This document shows, piece by piece, positions 44,501 through 55,434 of a stretch of 64,000 nt of DNA. Under the pieces are notes generated by a model. That model saw only the letters and a list, made by a program, of their open reading frames with translations, did no database searches and was not told the DNA's origin. The first letter of the stretch is position 1. Every line of letters starts with the position of its first letter. The stretch comes from Smallanthus sonchifolius (taxonomy: Eukaryota; Streptophyta; Magnoliopsida; Asterales; Asteraceae): contig CM042034.1 of NCBI GenBank assembly GCA_023525975.1, positions 9,307,501-9,371,500 on the forward strand, written 5' to 3'. The translations under genes and the position numbers were made by a program.

Positions 44501-45531
44501 TCCCATCACCAACGATGAGCTCCATGTCGCCTTGTTTCAGCTTCCTCCAACTTTTAGGCTCCTGCAAGACATTAATGATGTGGTATCCACATCCAATATC
44601 AAATACCCATGTGTTGCTAGAAACAATAAAAATTTCAATAACATAAATGAGAATACCTGAAGAGGTGCCCTCACCACTGGCCCTCTGCAGCTTCAGCTTG
44701 GCTAGATATTCAGGACAGTTACGTTTCCAGTGTCCCATTTTGTTGCATTCAAAGCATTGGCGCTCCTCAGGAGGGAGTGCTTTTGAAGCTTTCTTGTTAT
44801 TGTTGGTAGCAAGCTTGGCAGCAACATTAACCTTCTTCTTGCCTTTGATATTATAACCTCTTTTCTTGGGGTTAGGTTTTTTAACACCAGCAGATCTGAC
44901 CATCAGAACTTGATTTTTCTTTCCTTGGATATTCATCTCGGCCGTTTTGAGCATACCATGTAGCTCGGCCACTGTCTTCTCCAAGCCATTCATGTTGAAA
45001 TTCATTACGAATTGAGCATATGAGCTTGGGAGAGAAGATGAAATCAGTAGCTATGTCATCCTTCATGGGATATCCAAGTTTGTTCATCTGGTCGATGTAC
45101 CCTTTCATCTTAAGTACATGAGCACTAACAGGCGTGCCCTCTTGCATCGTGCAGCGAATGAGCTGAGACATGGTTTCATAGCGTTCTTGTCGGGCTTGTT
45201 TCAGGAACATGCCCTTAAGTTGCTCAATCATGTCAAAGGCACTCAGGTCCTCCATGCTCTTTTGGAGCTCACGGGACATGCAGGCTAGCATAAGGCAGGC
45301 CACCTCAGTGTCATCATCTCTTTGTTTTTCCCAGGCCTTACGAGCGGCAGCCGTGTTACCATCGGGTGCCTCAGGGACTGGTGCATCGAGAACATAGAGC
45401 TTCTTGGCCATCTTGAGAACTATTCTCAGATTGCACTGCCACGAGAGAAAGTTGGTGTTATCCAGCTTTTCATTCTCAAGGATAGACTTAAGAATGAAGG
45501 AGTTATTAGTATTATTATTTTCAGTAGACAT
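41550..45531 (-). pseudogene. Ty1/copia gag-pol polyprotein, broken by a frameshift, a nonsense codon and a protease change
   Basis: Order on the minus strand: gag (from MSTENNNTNNSF at 45531); zinc knuckle CFECNKMGHWKRNC (near 44750); protease; integrase with an HHCC finger (HCRLGHISK ... CESCLAGK), HTDVCGPF, LRSDRGGEY and NGVSERRNRTLLN; reverse transcriptase with LYVDDVLIIG (near 42530); RNase H with CYTDASFQTD and DSTTESEYIAASDA; stop at 41550. Three lesions are seen: a 2-base loss near 45042 shifts the gag frame, TAA at 42477-42479 replaces a sense codon between reverse transcriptase and RNase H, and the protease motif reads FDIGCG where the family has D-T/S-G. Otherwise it is nearly full length (about 1,325 codons). 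The domain order integrase before reverse transcriptase defines Ty1/copia. Confidence 0.92.
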
Positions 45532-46365
45532 CTGTCAAGATAAGCAAAGAAAATAAATTAGTATAAAGAAAGTGAAAAATCCTTATTAATTTATGACCCA
45601 ATTACAGAAATTAGAATAAGGAGTGAGAATCTAGCTAAATCAGTCACTAATGGTAGCTGTGGCATACAACATTAGTAAGTGGGTAACTAGACTGACAATT
45701 AGTGCCAATTGTGGAAAAATGCACAACTCTCGTGTATGAGGCTGCTAAGACAAGACATGTCTATGCATTGATACGTTTAGCCTCATCTATGCCCACTTTT
45801 AATCTCTTGACAGCTGGGGCATGTAACAACAGAGAAAAGTTATAGTCTTCCTAAAACAGGTACTTGCGGAAGGGCCGGATGTGTCAATGAAACCCTTGCG
45901 CCTTGAAAGGATAAACTACGCATCCAATGCGGTGCTGTGGCTCCAAACACCGATGTTTCGTTTTATGCTCCAAGTGTTCCTTATAATAGGATGACATAGA
46001 CCTTTGGTTTTAAATATGGGTTCCAATTTTAGTGTTTACCGAATAGGGTCAAACACAACGAATGATTAAATCATACGTGTGATGTAAAAGCCAGTTTTAC
46101 TATTTAAAGTCATGATGTGAGGGCCCCAAACCCGGGAGGCCTCACTTGTTGGATTTACTCATTCACAAACAGTTCTTAAACATGAATATCAAATAACGCA
46201 GCGAAAAATTTCATTCAAACATAACGTCATCATTGTTCATACATGCGGAAGCGTAAACATTGTTTAAAACATAAGTACATCATAACTAAACATAACGGGA
46301 TGCCAGTCTTCATAGTCAGTCGGGTAACTCCTCTTGCTAGCCAAGCATCACCGTCCATCCTCATA

Positions 46366-46678
46366 ACCTGCCTTAACCTGAATGTGCATACTAAAAAGTC
46401 AGCTACGCTGGTGAGTTCTAGTTTTAACATAAAACTTTAACTTCGAATAATTTGCCAAAAACATAACTTCATACTTCATTTAATAAAAAGCGTACGTAAA
46501 CTAATGCAATAACAAAACATAACACTTCATAAACATAAGTCAACGAACATATCGAATCTGCGCCTTCTCGTAACCGTCAAATCCATACGTTACATACTGG
46601 TTGAATGAACTAAGGATCACCACCACTAGGCCCATCATCACCGTACTGTCCTTCGGGTGAGGAACTCCTAGGGCCCGA
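46366..46678 (+). repeat. X-derived 313-bp direct repeat, left copy
   Basis: From ACCTGCCTTAACCTGAATG to GGGCCCGA. Matches 59056-59368 without indels and with about five substitutions seen by eye. It flanks element Y on the left. Confidence 0.88.
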
Positions 46679-48393
46679 TGTCACACCCCAACCGACGGCG
46701 GATTATACATCGGGGCGGACGCGGTTGTTCAATAGCACAAGGTTGACTATTAAAGTTTTGATATTTCATTAAATAATAATTTAAGATTCAATACAAGGAA
46801 GAATGATACGAATACTACATTTAATTTAAGTAGTCTAGGTCCAAAGCATCCTATGTGATCACGAATAAGTCTCATGATGTAAACCTGAAACATGTGAAAG
46901 AATCTGTCAACTACAAAATAGTTGGTGAGATACAAAGGTTTTGACACAGTTTAACAAGTATTTGAAAAGTATTACAATTCACTATGATTTGTGCATTCTA
47001 TAATGTAAGTATGAGAAAACAAGCATGTTAGACATTGTGCACATCAACCCTCCAACCAAGTTTAGGCATAACCCGCAGGTTACCCTTATAAGTCTCAAGT
47101 TTAAAGTTTAATGTAGTAACAAACACCAAGGGCTCCCCCCCGAAGGGGTCAATCAATCAAGGTGGATTGGTCAAATGCAATAGATCTATCATTGTTACTA
47201 TCGGCTTGATCAAAGCTAATGAATGTGCTAGTTTTAAGTTTAATCTAAGCATACAAGTCTCAAGTTTAACATAATAATAAACACGTAGTCATAGTTGTAC
47301 AAGAATTGTATAAGTTTAAGAATTGTGAACATGTTTCACCTCAAAAGCATAAAAGGAAAAAGGGGCTAAGTATACTCACTTGGATGATGAATAGTATCCG
47401 ACACGGATAAGTATTTGCAAGACTTGGAGGGAGAATATCCTCACGATAAGCCTAAGTATGTAAGTTTAAAGATTTAAGTATGATCCTATAAGTCTATGGT
47501 AAGGATCTAGGATTTCAAGATCGACTAGGGTTCCAAATGGGAGACGGGAATGATTGTGTTTATAAAGTTTAAGTCGAGTTTTAATAAGGTTTTGAATGAG
47601 TCATACTAGACTTGGATTTCAAGGTTTAAATAAGTTAATAGTTTAAAGTAATTATTGTTTAAAATAATTATTTAAGATAAGGATTAAAAATAAATAATAG
47701 TTATTTCAAAAGTAAAATAATTATTAAATACAAAGTATTTAAAGACTAAGTAGTGATTAAGGATAATTATTTAAGAATAAATAATTATCAAGGATAAATA
47801 CTTATCTTATAAGAATAAATATTCTGTTTAATCATTTAAAGTATTTAGATGTTAAATATTTATTTCACAATTTAACTTGTAAATAAATAATGTTTAAAAT
47901 GTGTTAAGTTTAAATAATATGAAATTGTAAGCATAAATAATTATGTTTAAATAGAATTTCTTATAAGGTTCATATTTTGATTATAAGTTTATAAATATAT
48001 TTTTAAAGTCTAAAAGAAACCATAAGTTTAATAGGTTTTAAATAGAGTTCTATTGATTTATAAGTTTATAAGTGTTTAAAGTTTTCATTTTGCTTTTATA
48101 AAGTTTATAACTTTATATTTATTTAGGAAATAAGTAAAGTATAATTATTTTTCTCCTTTTATATAAACAAATAGATTTATGTTTATATTTTAGAAAGTTC
48201 ATAAATTATAAGTGTCTTGTTAAATAAATTTATAACTTTTCTGATTTCTTTTATAAAATAATTTGTGATGGAAGTATAAGTTTTATAAAACTCAGAAATA
48301 TTTTTAGTAGGGATTAATTCCCCTTTTTTTTATAGGCTTTATGTAACACACCACTTTCAATAACAAAAGTTTAACGCGCGGAAGACTAAATCC

Positions 48394-48442
<49 letters not shown>

Positions 48443-48444
48443 TC

Positions 48445-48573
48445 CTCGCGTACCGCGAGACAAACTAGCCACCTCCCTCGCGTACCGCGAGGGAGTCTCA
48501 GAAACGCAAACCCGGAAACCCGGTCTCTCGCGTACCGCGAGAGAATCCTATAAGGGCTCTCGCGTACCGCGAG
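48445..48573. promoter_or_regulatory. Four palindromes CTCGCG-TAC-CGCGAG in the LTR
   Basis: Copies at 48445-48459, 48477-48491, 48527-48541 and 48559-48573. The stems extend differently: CCCTCGCG/CGCGAGGG in the second and TCTCTCGCG/CGCGAGAGA in the third, i.e. paired changes that keep the stem. The identical block lies at 55431-55565 in the other LTR. On the element strand these hairpins come just before a genome-encoded poly-A run. The role is unknown; an RNA stability, 3'-end or packaging signal would be a guess. Confidence 0.6.
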
Positions 48574-49134
48574 GGACTCAAAACTCAGAGAGTTTCAGTT
48601 TCCTGCAGGTTTTCATACTTAACCATTTTTCCAACTTTTTCACACCCAACAACACCAAAACTCTCCCAACACCTGGGTTTTGACCAAAGACATACATATC
48701 ACATATATTAACATAAACAACATTGTTTGTGAACCAAAATACACGTCAAAAACGGTTTTCAAACAAAAACCCAATGATCACCATAACGCATACGAGAATC
48801 CTCTTTTGCCAATGGACTTGACCTTGACCTACTTCGGAGCTTTCCCTACATATCCACATTAACATAACACCATTAGTATTGAGATGACCAAAACAACAAG
48901 TATATATACTTGTTTTCACCACTTTCACCCATTTGACCCATTTGACCCATTTGCACACATTTGGTCAATTAAGGTTTCATTCCCTCGCAATTCTCTAACA
49001 TATTATCATAGAAATATGTTATACATAACATCAAGTATTCACAACTTGATTTCACACCTTTCACCCATTTTTGACCCTTTGACCCGTTTGCATACGATAA
49101 GTCAATTAAGGGTTTCATTATCACATTTTCATTT

Positions 49135-49330
49135 CCATTATGGCACGTAGGCCATAACTTCATATCCATTTAGGATACGAGATCATAACTCCATAACCGT
49201 TCTATCCATTATGGTACTTAGACCATAACTCCATTTCCATTCTATCCATTATGGTTCATAGACCATAACTCCATATCCATTCTATCCATTATGGTACTTA
49301 GACCATAACTCCATATTCACATATCCATTA
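49135..49330 (+). repeat. Tandem CCATTATGGT...ACCATAACTCCAT array in the LTR
   Basis: About four units of 45-47 bp, each containing ATCCATTATGGTACTTAGAC and CATAACTCCAT. ATTATGGT and ACCATAAC are partly complementary, so each unit can fold. The identical array is in the other LTR near 56127-56322. Confidence 0.7.
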
Positions 49331-50390
49331 TAGTACACATACTATAACTACATACATTCTAACATTTACACACTTCCATCTACATTCATACCACATGTCA
49401 AATTATGCAACCATATACATCATATATACAACATTGCATACAAATACCATATCATCAAAACTAAGTAAGTGCTAAAGCACTTACCTTTCGGGTTAGAAGG
49501 TCCCGTACCGACTTCTAGCTTTGCAACTTGATTACCTAAACACATTCACCTAGTTTAGTAATCTAACATACACCAAAATCACATTACAATTGGGTTCACA
49601 ACTAAATTCCCATTTCCAACCCAAATTGACCCGTTTGGGTTATACTCATAACCAAACACCCTCTTTCACCACAAACTCACCTACTTGAGTTTCATTATCT
49701 TAACCTTAACACTAATCTTTCTTTCAAAAATTATTATTAAGTTAATTTGGTGTTTGTTCAAGTGTCTAACATCCCAAAAACACTTAATCATCACTAGATC
49801 ACCATTCTATCTTCATTTTACAAAAACCCCCAATTTTTCTCATATGAACCCTAACTTCTCATAATCAAAATCAAGGGTTCTAGGATGTTAATCATCACTC
49901 TTTAACTTTAGTTAAGTTAGATTATCAACAATCTAACACCAATTTACCACATGCATCCAAATTTTCGGATTTCACCCAACACCCACCAAGAACACATCAA
50001 AAGTGAAATCAAAAGGATGTTTAACACTTACTTGATGTTAGAAGGTTGATGTGCAAGCCAACACCTTCTCAAAACGAGCCTAAAACGCAAGATTTGGCTT
50101 CAAATTGGATTTTCTCCTTTTTCTCCTCTCTTGCTCAAGAACGACCCAAGCATGCAAAATGACCAATTTTGACTTCTCCAAGTCAATATGGCAGATTTTG
50201 CCCATTTACACAATTAGTCCTTCAACTTCCATTTCACCATTTCCTTTCCAAAACTAGTTAAAAACTAGCCTAACCCCATTACTAACTTGAAACCCGCTTG
50301 TTTCAATTTATTTCAAAATATTATTTTCAACATAATATTTATTTAGAAATATATTTATTTATAACGAGACCCGGATTTTGGTTCGTTACA

Positions 50391-50432
50391 AATCACCTCC
50401 CCTTATTTGGGTTTCGTCCCCGAAACCCGTCT
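50391..50432 (-). other. Polypurine tract and 3' end of the Tekay-like internal region
   Basis: The minus strand reads AAATAAGGGGAGGTGATT immediately before the LTR TGTAACG, the purine-rich plus-strand primer site. The polyprotein stop is only about 40 bases upstream, a compact layout typical of the group. Confidence 0.8.
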
Positions 50433-53400
50433 TCACATAAAAAGGTTTGGGTAAAACTTGAGCATTTCTTCCTCGGTTTCCCAAGTCATTTCCGCTCCCT
50501 TTCTATGCTTCCACTTCACCAATACTTGGCTAATCTCTTTATTACGTAAACGCTTCACTTTTCTATCCAATATTGCCACCGGTTCTTCAACATAATTCAA
50601 CTTTTCATCCAATTCGATATCATCTAATGGAACAAAAGTAGACTCGTCCGCTAAACATTTTCGCAAATGCGACACGTGAAACGTGTTATGAAGTCTACTT
50701 AACTCCTCCGGTAGCTCCAAGCGATAAGCTACCGTACCCACCTTTGCTATCACCTCAAACGGCCCGATGAAACGAGGACTTAACTTCCCCCGTTTTCTAA
50801 ACCGTATCACACCTTTCCAAGGAGAGACTTTCAAAAGTACAAAGTCCCCCACTTGAAACTCAATCGCCCGCTTCCTATTATCCGCATAGGACTTTTGGCG
50901 ATCTTGAGCCGCCTTCAAGCGTGCTCTAATTTGGTCAATACTATCATTAGTTTCCAAGACCACCTCTTTACTACCTAGTTCCCGTTGACCGATTTCACCC
51001 CAACACACGGGTGTTCGACACTTTCTCCCGTACAATGCCTCAAAAGGCGGCATACCAATACTAGAATGATAACTATTGTTATACGAAAATTCCGCCAACG
51101 GTAAATGGTCATCCCAACTACCACCAAAATCTAAAGCACACGCTCGCAACATATCTTCGAGCGTTTGAATCGTTCGCTCGCTTTGACCATCCGTTTGTGG
51201 ATGATAAGCAGTGCTAAGATTCAATCTAGTCCCCATATCCTCATGGAATTTCTTCCAAAATCGAGAAGTAAATCTCGTATCACGATCCGATATAATCGAC
51301 ACCGGCACACCATGACGTGACACAATTTCCTTCACATACATTTCCGCCAATCTATCCGAAGAGTATGTTTCCTTTATAGGTAGGAAATGTGCACTCTTCG
51401 TCAACCGATCCACTACTACCCATATCGCATCATAACCCTTTCGAGTCTTTGGTAGTTTAGTGATCAAATCCATAGCTATATTCTCCCATTTCCAAAGCGG
51501 TATTTCAAGCGGTTGGAGCTTTCCATACGGCTTTTGGTGTTCCGCCTTCACCCTTAAGCATGTGAGACACCTCTCAACATACTTAACAACATCACGCCTC
51601 ATACCCGGCCACCAAAAATGACACCTCAAATCGTAAAACATCTTTGTGGCCCCCGGATGGATAGAATATTTGGATTTATGCGCCTCATCTAAAATAGTTG
51701 TCAAAATACTTGACAACCTAGGAATCCAAATCCTACCAAAGCATGTCTTCAAGCCCATGCTATTTTCACCAAGTTTATCAACATAAGCAACCATCCGCTC
51801 TTTCTTCAAGTCACCATTAAGTGCTAACACTTGAGCCTCCCGGATTTCATCAATTAGGGATGATGAAATTGTCATCTTGAATGACTTCACCTTGATAGGT
51901 GCATGACTTGACTTCCTACTAAGCGCATCCGCCACAACATTCGCTTTACCCGGATGATAAAGTATGTCACAATCATAATCCTTGACCAATTCAAGCCACC
52001 GCCTTTGCCTCATGTTGAGGTCCTTTTGGTCAAAGAAGTACTTGAGACTTTTGTGATCCGTGTAGATCGTACACTTAACCCCATACAAATAATGCCTCCA
52101 AATCTTGAGTGCGAAAACCACGGCCGCAAGCTCTAGATCATGGGTAGGGTAATTCACCTCGTGAACCTTCAATTGCCTAGACGCGTAGGCAATTACTTTC
52201 CCCCTTTGCATCAAAACACACCCCAACCCCGAATGCGAGGCATCCGAATACACAACAAAATCTTCGGTCCCGTCCGGCAAGGATAAAACAGGCGCCTTTG
52301 TCAACTTTTCTTTCAAGAGTTGAAAGGCAGATTCTTGCTCGGAACCCCAAACAAACTTAGTCTCTTTACGGGTCAACTTCGTCATCGGTAAGGCAATCCG
52401 AGAGAAGTTTTCAATAAACCGCCGGTAATAACCCGCCAACCCCAAGAAACTTCTAATCTCCGAAGGCGTCTTCGGTGGAAACCAATCTTTAACCGCCACT
52501 ATCTTGGATGGGTCGACAGTAATCCCTTTATCATTAATCACATGACCCAAGAATTGAATTTCGCGTAACCAAAAGGCACACTTGGAGAATTTAGCATAAA
52601 GTTTCTCCTTTTGCAAGACTTCGAGAATTTCACGCAAATGGCAAGCGTGATCACCTTCGCTCCTTGAATAGATGAGAAGATCGTCAATGAAAACAATGAC
52701 CGAGCGGTCGAGGAACGGTCTACACACCCGGTTCATAAGATCCATGAAAACCGCGGGTGCGTTGGTTAAGCCGAAAGGCATAACTGTAAATTCATAGTGA
52801 CCGTAACGAGTGCGAAAAGCGGTCTTAGGAATGTCATCTTCTTTCACTTTCAGTTGATGGTACCCGGATTTCAAATCAATCTTAGAGAACCACGACGCCC
52901 CTTGTAATTGATCGAAAAGATCATCAATCCTAGGTAAAGGGTACCTATTCTTCACCGTCAACTTATTCAACTCCCGATAATCCATACACATCCTCATGCT
53001 CCCATCCTTCTTTTTAACGAAGAGAATGGGCGCACCCCAAGGTGAGACACTTGGGCGTATGAAACCTTTATCAAGCAATTCTTGTAATTGCTCCATCAAC
53101 TCTTTCATTTCAGGCGGTGCCAATCTATAAGGCGCTTTAGCTACCGGTTTAGCACCCGGCATCAAGTCGATCCCAAACTCAATCTCCCTATCAGGCGGAA
53201 CCCCCGGTAACTCGTCAGGAAACACATCCGCAAACTGATTCACGACCGGCACGTCGTGAATCTCCTTTACCTTTCCATCCACATCCGTAACACATGCCAT
53301 GAACGCCTTGCACCCACGCGCCATGTACTTGGTTGCCTTCACAAAGGAGCACAACCTCACCTTACCTTTCTTATCACCTTCAATGTAGATGGACTCTCCC

Positions 53401-54809
53401 GACGGGGAATCAAGTTGGATCGCCTTTGGTCCACATAATATACTCGCCTTATTCTTTGACAACCAATCCATCCCCACAATAACATCAAAATCCCCCATAG
53501 ACATAGGAATTAAATCAATATGGAACGTTTCACCCCCCGCCTTTAATTTGCAATTCCTATAAACATCAAACACTAGGAAGCTCTTATCGTTTGCCGCCTC
53601 AATTTCTAAGGGTTCGTCTAACTTGCTACTTATAAAAGAAGAATGCTTAACAAATTTCAAAGACACAAACGAACGACTAGCCCCCGAATCGAAAAGAACT
53701 AGTGCAGGTAAAGAGTTAATCCTGAATGTACCTGACACCACCTCCGAGTCGTTCTTTGCTTCCTCCGCAGATATGTGGAAGGCTCTACCCTTAGGCCTGG
53801 GTATCTCAACTTTTCTTTCGCTTCCACCTTGCTTCAAATCCGGGCAATCCGCCCTAAGGTGTCCTGGCTTGTAACAATTATAGCATATACGAATCTGGCT
53901 TGGACACTGATTTGCCATATGCCCCGGCTTCCCACACTTGTAGCAATTTGACGTTCCCTTCTTACAATCCCCATAGTGCTCCTTCCCACAAACTTTGCAT
54001 CCTCGAGAAGAGAACTTGGTAAAAGGCTTCTTACTAGGGCTCCCGCCCTTTATCTTGCTCACCACTTGATCCACAATTTCCCTTTTCCTTTTCTCTCCCC
54101 TAGCCTCTTGCCTCTTCAACTCCACTTCCCTTTCCCGACACCTGTTTATTAAATCCACAAGTGTGGTGAAAGAAGATGGAGATATGCTATCTCTGAATTC
54201 CACAGTCAACATAGCATAAAATCTGTCAATCTTCGCCTTCTCAGTCGACACCACGTCCGGACAGAACTTGGCGCGATCAAAGAAAACCCCAGCCAACTCA
54301 TCTATTGACTCATTCTTTTGCCTCATGAGGAGAAACTCCTCAGTCATCCTATCAACTGCGGCTTGCGGGCAATGATACTTCAGAAAAGCCGCCTTAAACT
54401 CCTCCCAAGTCATGGAGGTCACACCCAAATCACCTCTCTCCTTGCGGAGATTCAACAACCACTCCTTTGCCCTTCCAGTCAACAAAGGCACACTGAACAT
54501 CACCCTATCCTCGGGCTTACATTTAGTAGTCTCAAAATTAGACTCCATATCCACAATCCACCTGTGGCTCAGAATCGGGTCCACCTGCCCATTATACTCC
54601 TTGGGCTTGATCACCATAAACTCTTTCAGAGTACAACCTTGAGGTTCCTTTTCTTTCTCCTTCAAGATCTCCTCGAGAGAGAGTTTAATAGTCCCCCTCA
54701 TCTCTTCCATCAACAGATTTGTGGCTTGCTCAAAGGCCTTGGCCACCTCCTCTTTTATCAACTCTTGAATCCGTGGATCCAACGGTTCATTACTTGCATC
54801 TTCTGCCAT
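50433..54809 (-). CDS. Ty3/gypsy gag-pol polyprotein, intact, 1458 aa, Tekay/chromovirus type
   Basis: Single frame from MAEDASNEPLDPRIQ to ...YPNLFM. Gag occupies about residues 1-330, with CKVCGKEHYGDC and two CCHC knuckles, CYKCGKPGHMANQC and CYNCYKPGHLRADC (about 270-320). The protease has LFDSGASRSF (about 370). Reverse transcriptase has YRELNKLTVKNRYPLPRIDD and the catalytic VIVFIDDLLIYS (about 706). RNase H has VVYSDASHSGLG (about 855) and TDHKSLKYF. Integrase has a zinc finger with CLTC, then MDLITKLP, IISDRDTRFTS and GQSERTIQTLEDML, supplying the D-D-E triad (about 1050-1215). The GPF/Y motif is FIGPFEVI (about 1348), and a chromodomain-like tail follows (about 1410-1456, VLVKWKHRKGAEMTWETEEE). 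Reverse transcriptase before integrase, GPF/Y and chromodomain define a chromovirus; the fused frame and LTR size fit Tekay. All catalytic residues I can check are present. Confidence 0.95.
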   Translation of the reverse strand: MAEDASNEPLDPRIQELIKEEVAKAFEQATNLLMEEMRGTIKLSLEEILKEKEKEPQGCTLKEFMVIKPKEYNGQVDPILSHRWIVDMESNFETTKCKPEDRVMFSVPLLTGRAKEWLLNLRKERGDLGVTSMTWEEFKAAFLKYHCPQAAVDRMTEEFLLMRQKNESIDELAGVFFDRAKFCPDVVSTEKAKIDRFYAMLTVEFRDSISPSSFTTLVDLINRCREREVELKRQEARGEKRKREIVDQVVSKIKGGSPSKKPFTKFSSRGCKVCGKEHYGDCKKGTSNCYKCGKPGHMANQCPSQIRICYNCYKPGHLRADCPDLKQGGSERKVEIPRPKGRAFHISAEEAKNDSEVVSGTFRINSLPALVLFDSGASRSFVSLKFVKHSSFISSKLDEPLEIEAANDKSFLVFDVYRNCKLKAGGETFHIDLIPMSMGDFDVIVGMDWLSKNKASILCGPKAIQLDSPSGESIYIEGDKKGKVRLCSFVKATKYMARGCKAFMACVTDVDGKVKEIHDVPVVNQFADVFPDELPGVPPDREIEFGIDLMPGAKPVAKAPYRLAPPEMKELMEQLQELLDKGFIRPSVSPWGAPILFVKKKDGSMRMCMDYRELNKLTVKNRYPLPRIDDLFDQLQGASWFSKIDLKSGYHQLKVKEDDIPKTAFRTRYGHYEFTVMPFGLTNAPAVFMDLMNRVCRPFLDRSVIVFIDDLLIYSRSEGDHACHLREILEVLQKEKLYAKFSKCAFWLREIQFLGHVINDKGITVDPSKIVAVKDWFPPKTPSEIRSFLGLAGYYRRFIENFSRIALPMTKLTRKETKFVWGSEQESAFQLLKEKLTKAPVLSLPDGTEDFVVYSDASHSGLGCVLMQRGKVIAYASRQLKVHEVNYPTHDLELAAVVFALKIWRHYLYGVKCTIYTDHKSLKYFFDQKDLNMRQRRWLELVKDYDCDILYHPGKANVVADALSRKSSHAPIKVKSFKMTISSSLIDEIREAQVLALNGDLKKERMVAYVDKLGENSMGLKTCFGRIWIPRLSSILTTILDEAHKSKYSIHPGATKMFYDLRCHFWWPGMRRDVVKYVERCLTCLRVKAEHQKPYGKLQPLEIPLWKWENIAMDLITKLPKTRKGYDAIWVVVDRLTKSAHFLPIKETYSSDRLAEMYVKEIVSRHGVPVSIISDRDTRFTSRFWKKFHEDMGTRLNLSTAYHPQTDGQSERTIQTLEDMLRACALDFGGSWDDHLPLAEFSYNNSYHSSIGMPPFEALYGRKCRTPVCWGEIGQRELGSKEVVLETNDSIDQIRARLKAAQDRQKSYADNRKRAIEFQVGDFVLLKVSPWKGVIRFRKRGKLSPRFIGPFEVIAKVGTVAYRLELPEELSRLHNTFHVSHLRKCLADESTFVPLDDIELDEKLNYVEEPVAILDRKVKRLRNKEISQVLVKWKHRKGAEMTWETEEEMLKFYPNLFM

Positions 54810-55312
54810 CTCTAAGCTGAGAAATGAACCACAAACACCTTAATACCCTTTCACTTTCAATACCCTAGGTATCCATTACACATTCACTATTATATGCATT
54901 AAGTATATATATACCTACCTATATACATACATACATATATAACCACCTTCACCTAATCCTTGCAAATGTTCATTGTTATATGGTTATCATAAAGTCTCTT
55001 GCACATTTCATCTTATTAAACATATTGGCCAGACATGTTTAATAGTACGCCATGCCCAATTGTAATTACCATCTCCATATAACAAGTCACAAAACAAGTT
55101 TCGGCACACATAACACCTTAACAACATTCATCATACATATATACATACACCATATATATATATATTATCATTTTATCAAATCATTACTAACCTTTCATTT
55201 CAGCAAGCTCCGAGTCTTAGTCAAGTCCTACTTGGATTCTCGTATCATCCCCCCATATCAAGAGCATCCGGTTTGAGTTTAGTGTCTCGCACACCAAATC
55301 CCTCAAACCATT
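54810..55312 (-). other. 5' leader of the Tekay-like element
   Basis: About 500 bp between the primer-binding site and the polyprotein start, AT-rich with (TA)n and ATACATAC runs at 54904-54940 and 55133-55165. No separate gene. Confidence 0.6.
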
Positions 55313-55325
55313 GCTCTGATACCAA
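55313..55325 (-). other. Primer-binding site of the Tekay-like element
   Basis: The minus strand reads TTGGTATCAGAGCAATGG just inside the 5' LTR, complementary to the 3' end of initiator methionine tRNA. Confidence 0.88.
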
Positions 55326-55327
55326 GT

Positions 55328-55379
55328 TGTAACACACCACTTTCAATAACAAAAGTTTAACGCGCGGAAGACTAAATCC

Positions 55380-55434
<55 letters not shown>

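Larger units (their letters stand above)
48342..50390 (-). repeat. 3' LTR of the Tekay-like element
   Basis: 2,049 bp, TGTAACACACC...GGTTCGTTACA on the plus strand. Contains a 38-bp poly-T run, four CTCGCGTACCGCGAG palindromes (48445-48573), CATTTGACC repeats near 48930 and a tandem CCATTATGGT array (49135-49330). Confidence 0.95.

Noticed and set aside
48680..49169. Four small open frames (60-88 codons) in the Tekay LTR
   Set aside because: Exact duplicates occur in the other LTR, they overlap on opposite strands, and they show no protein family features.
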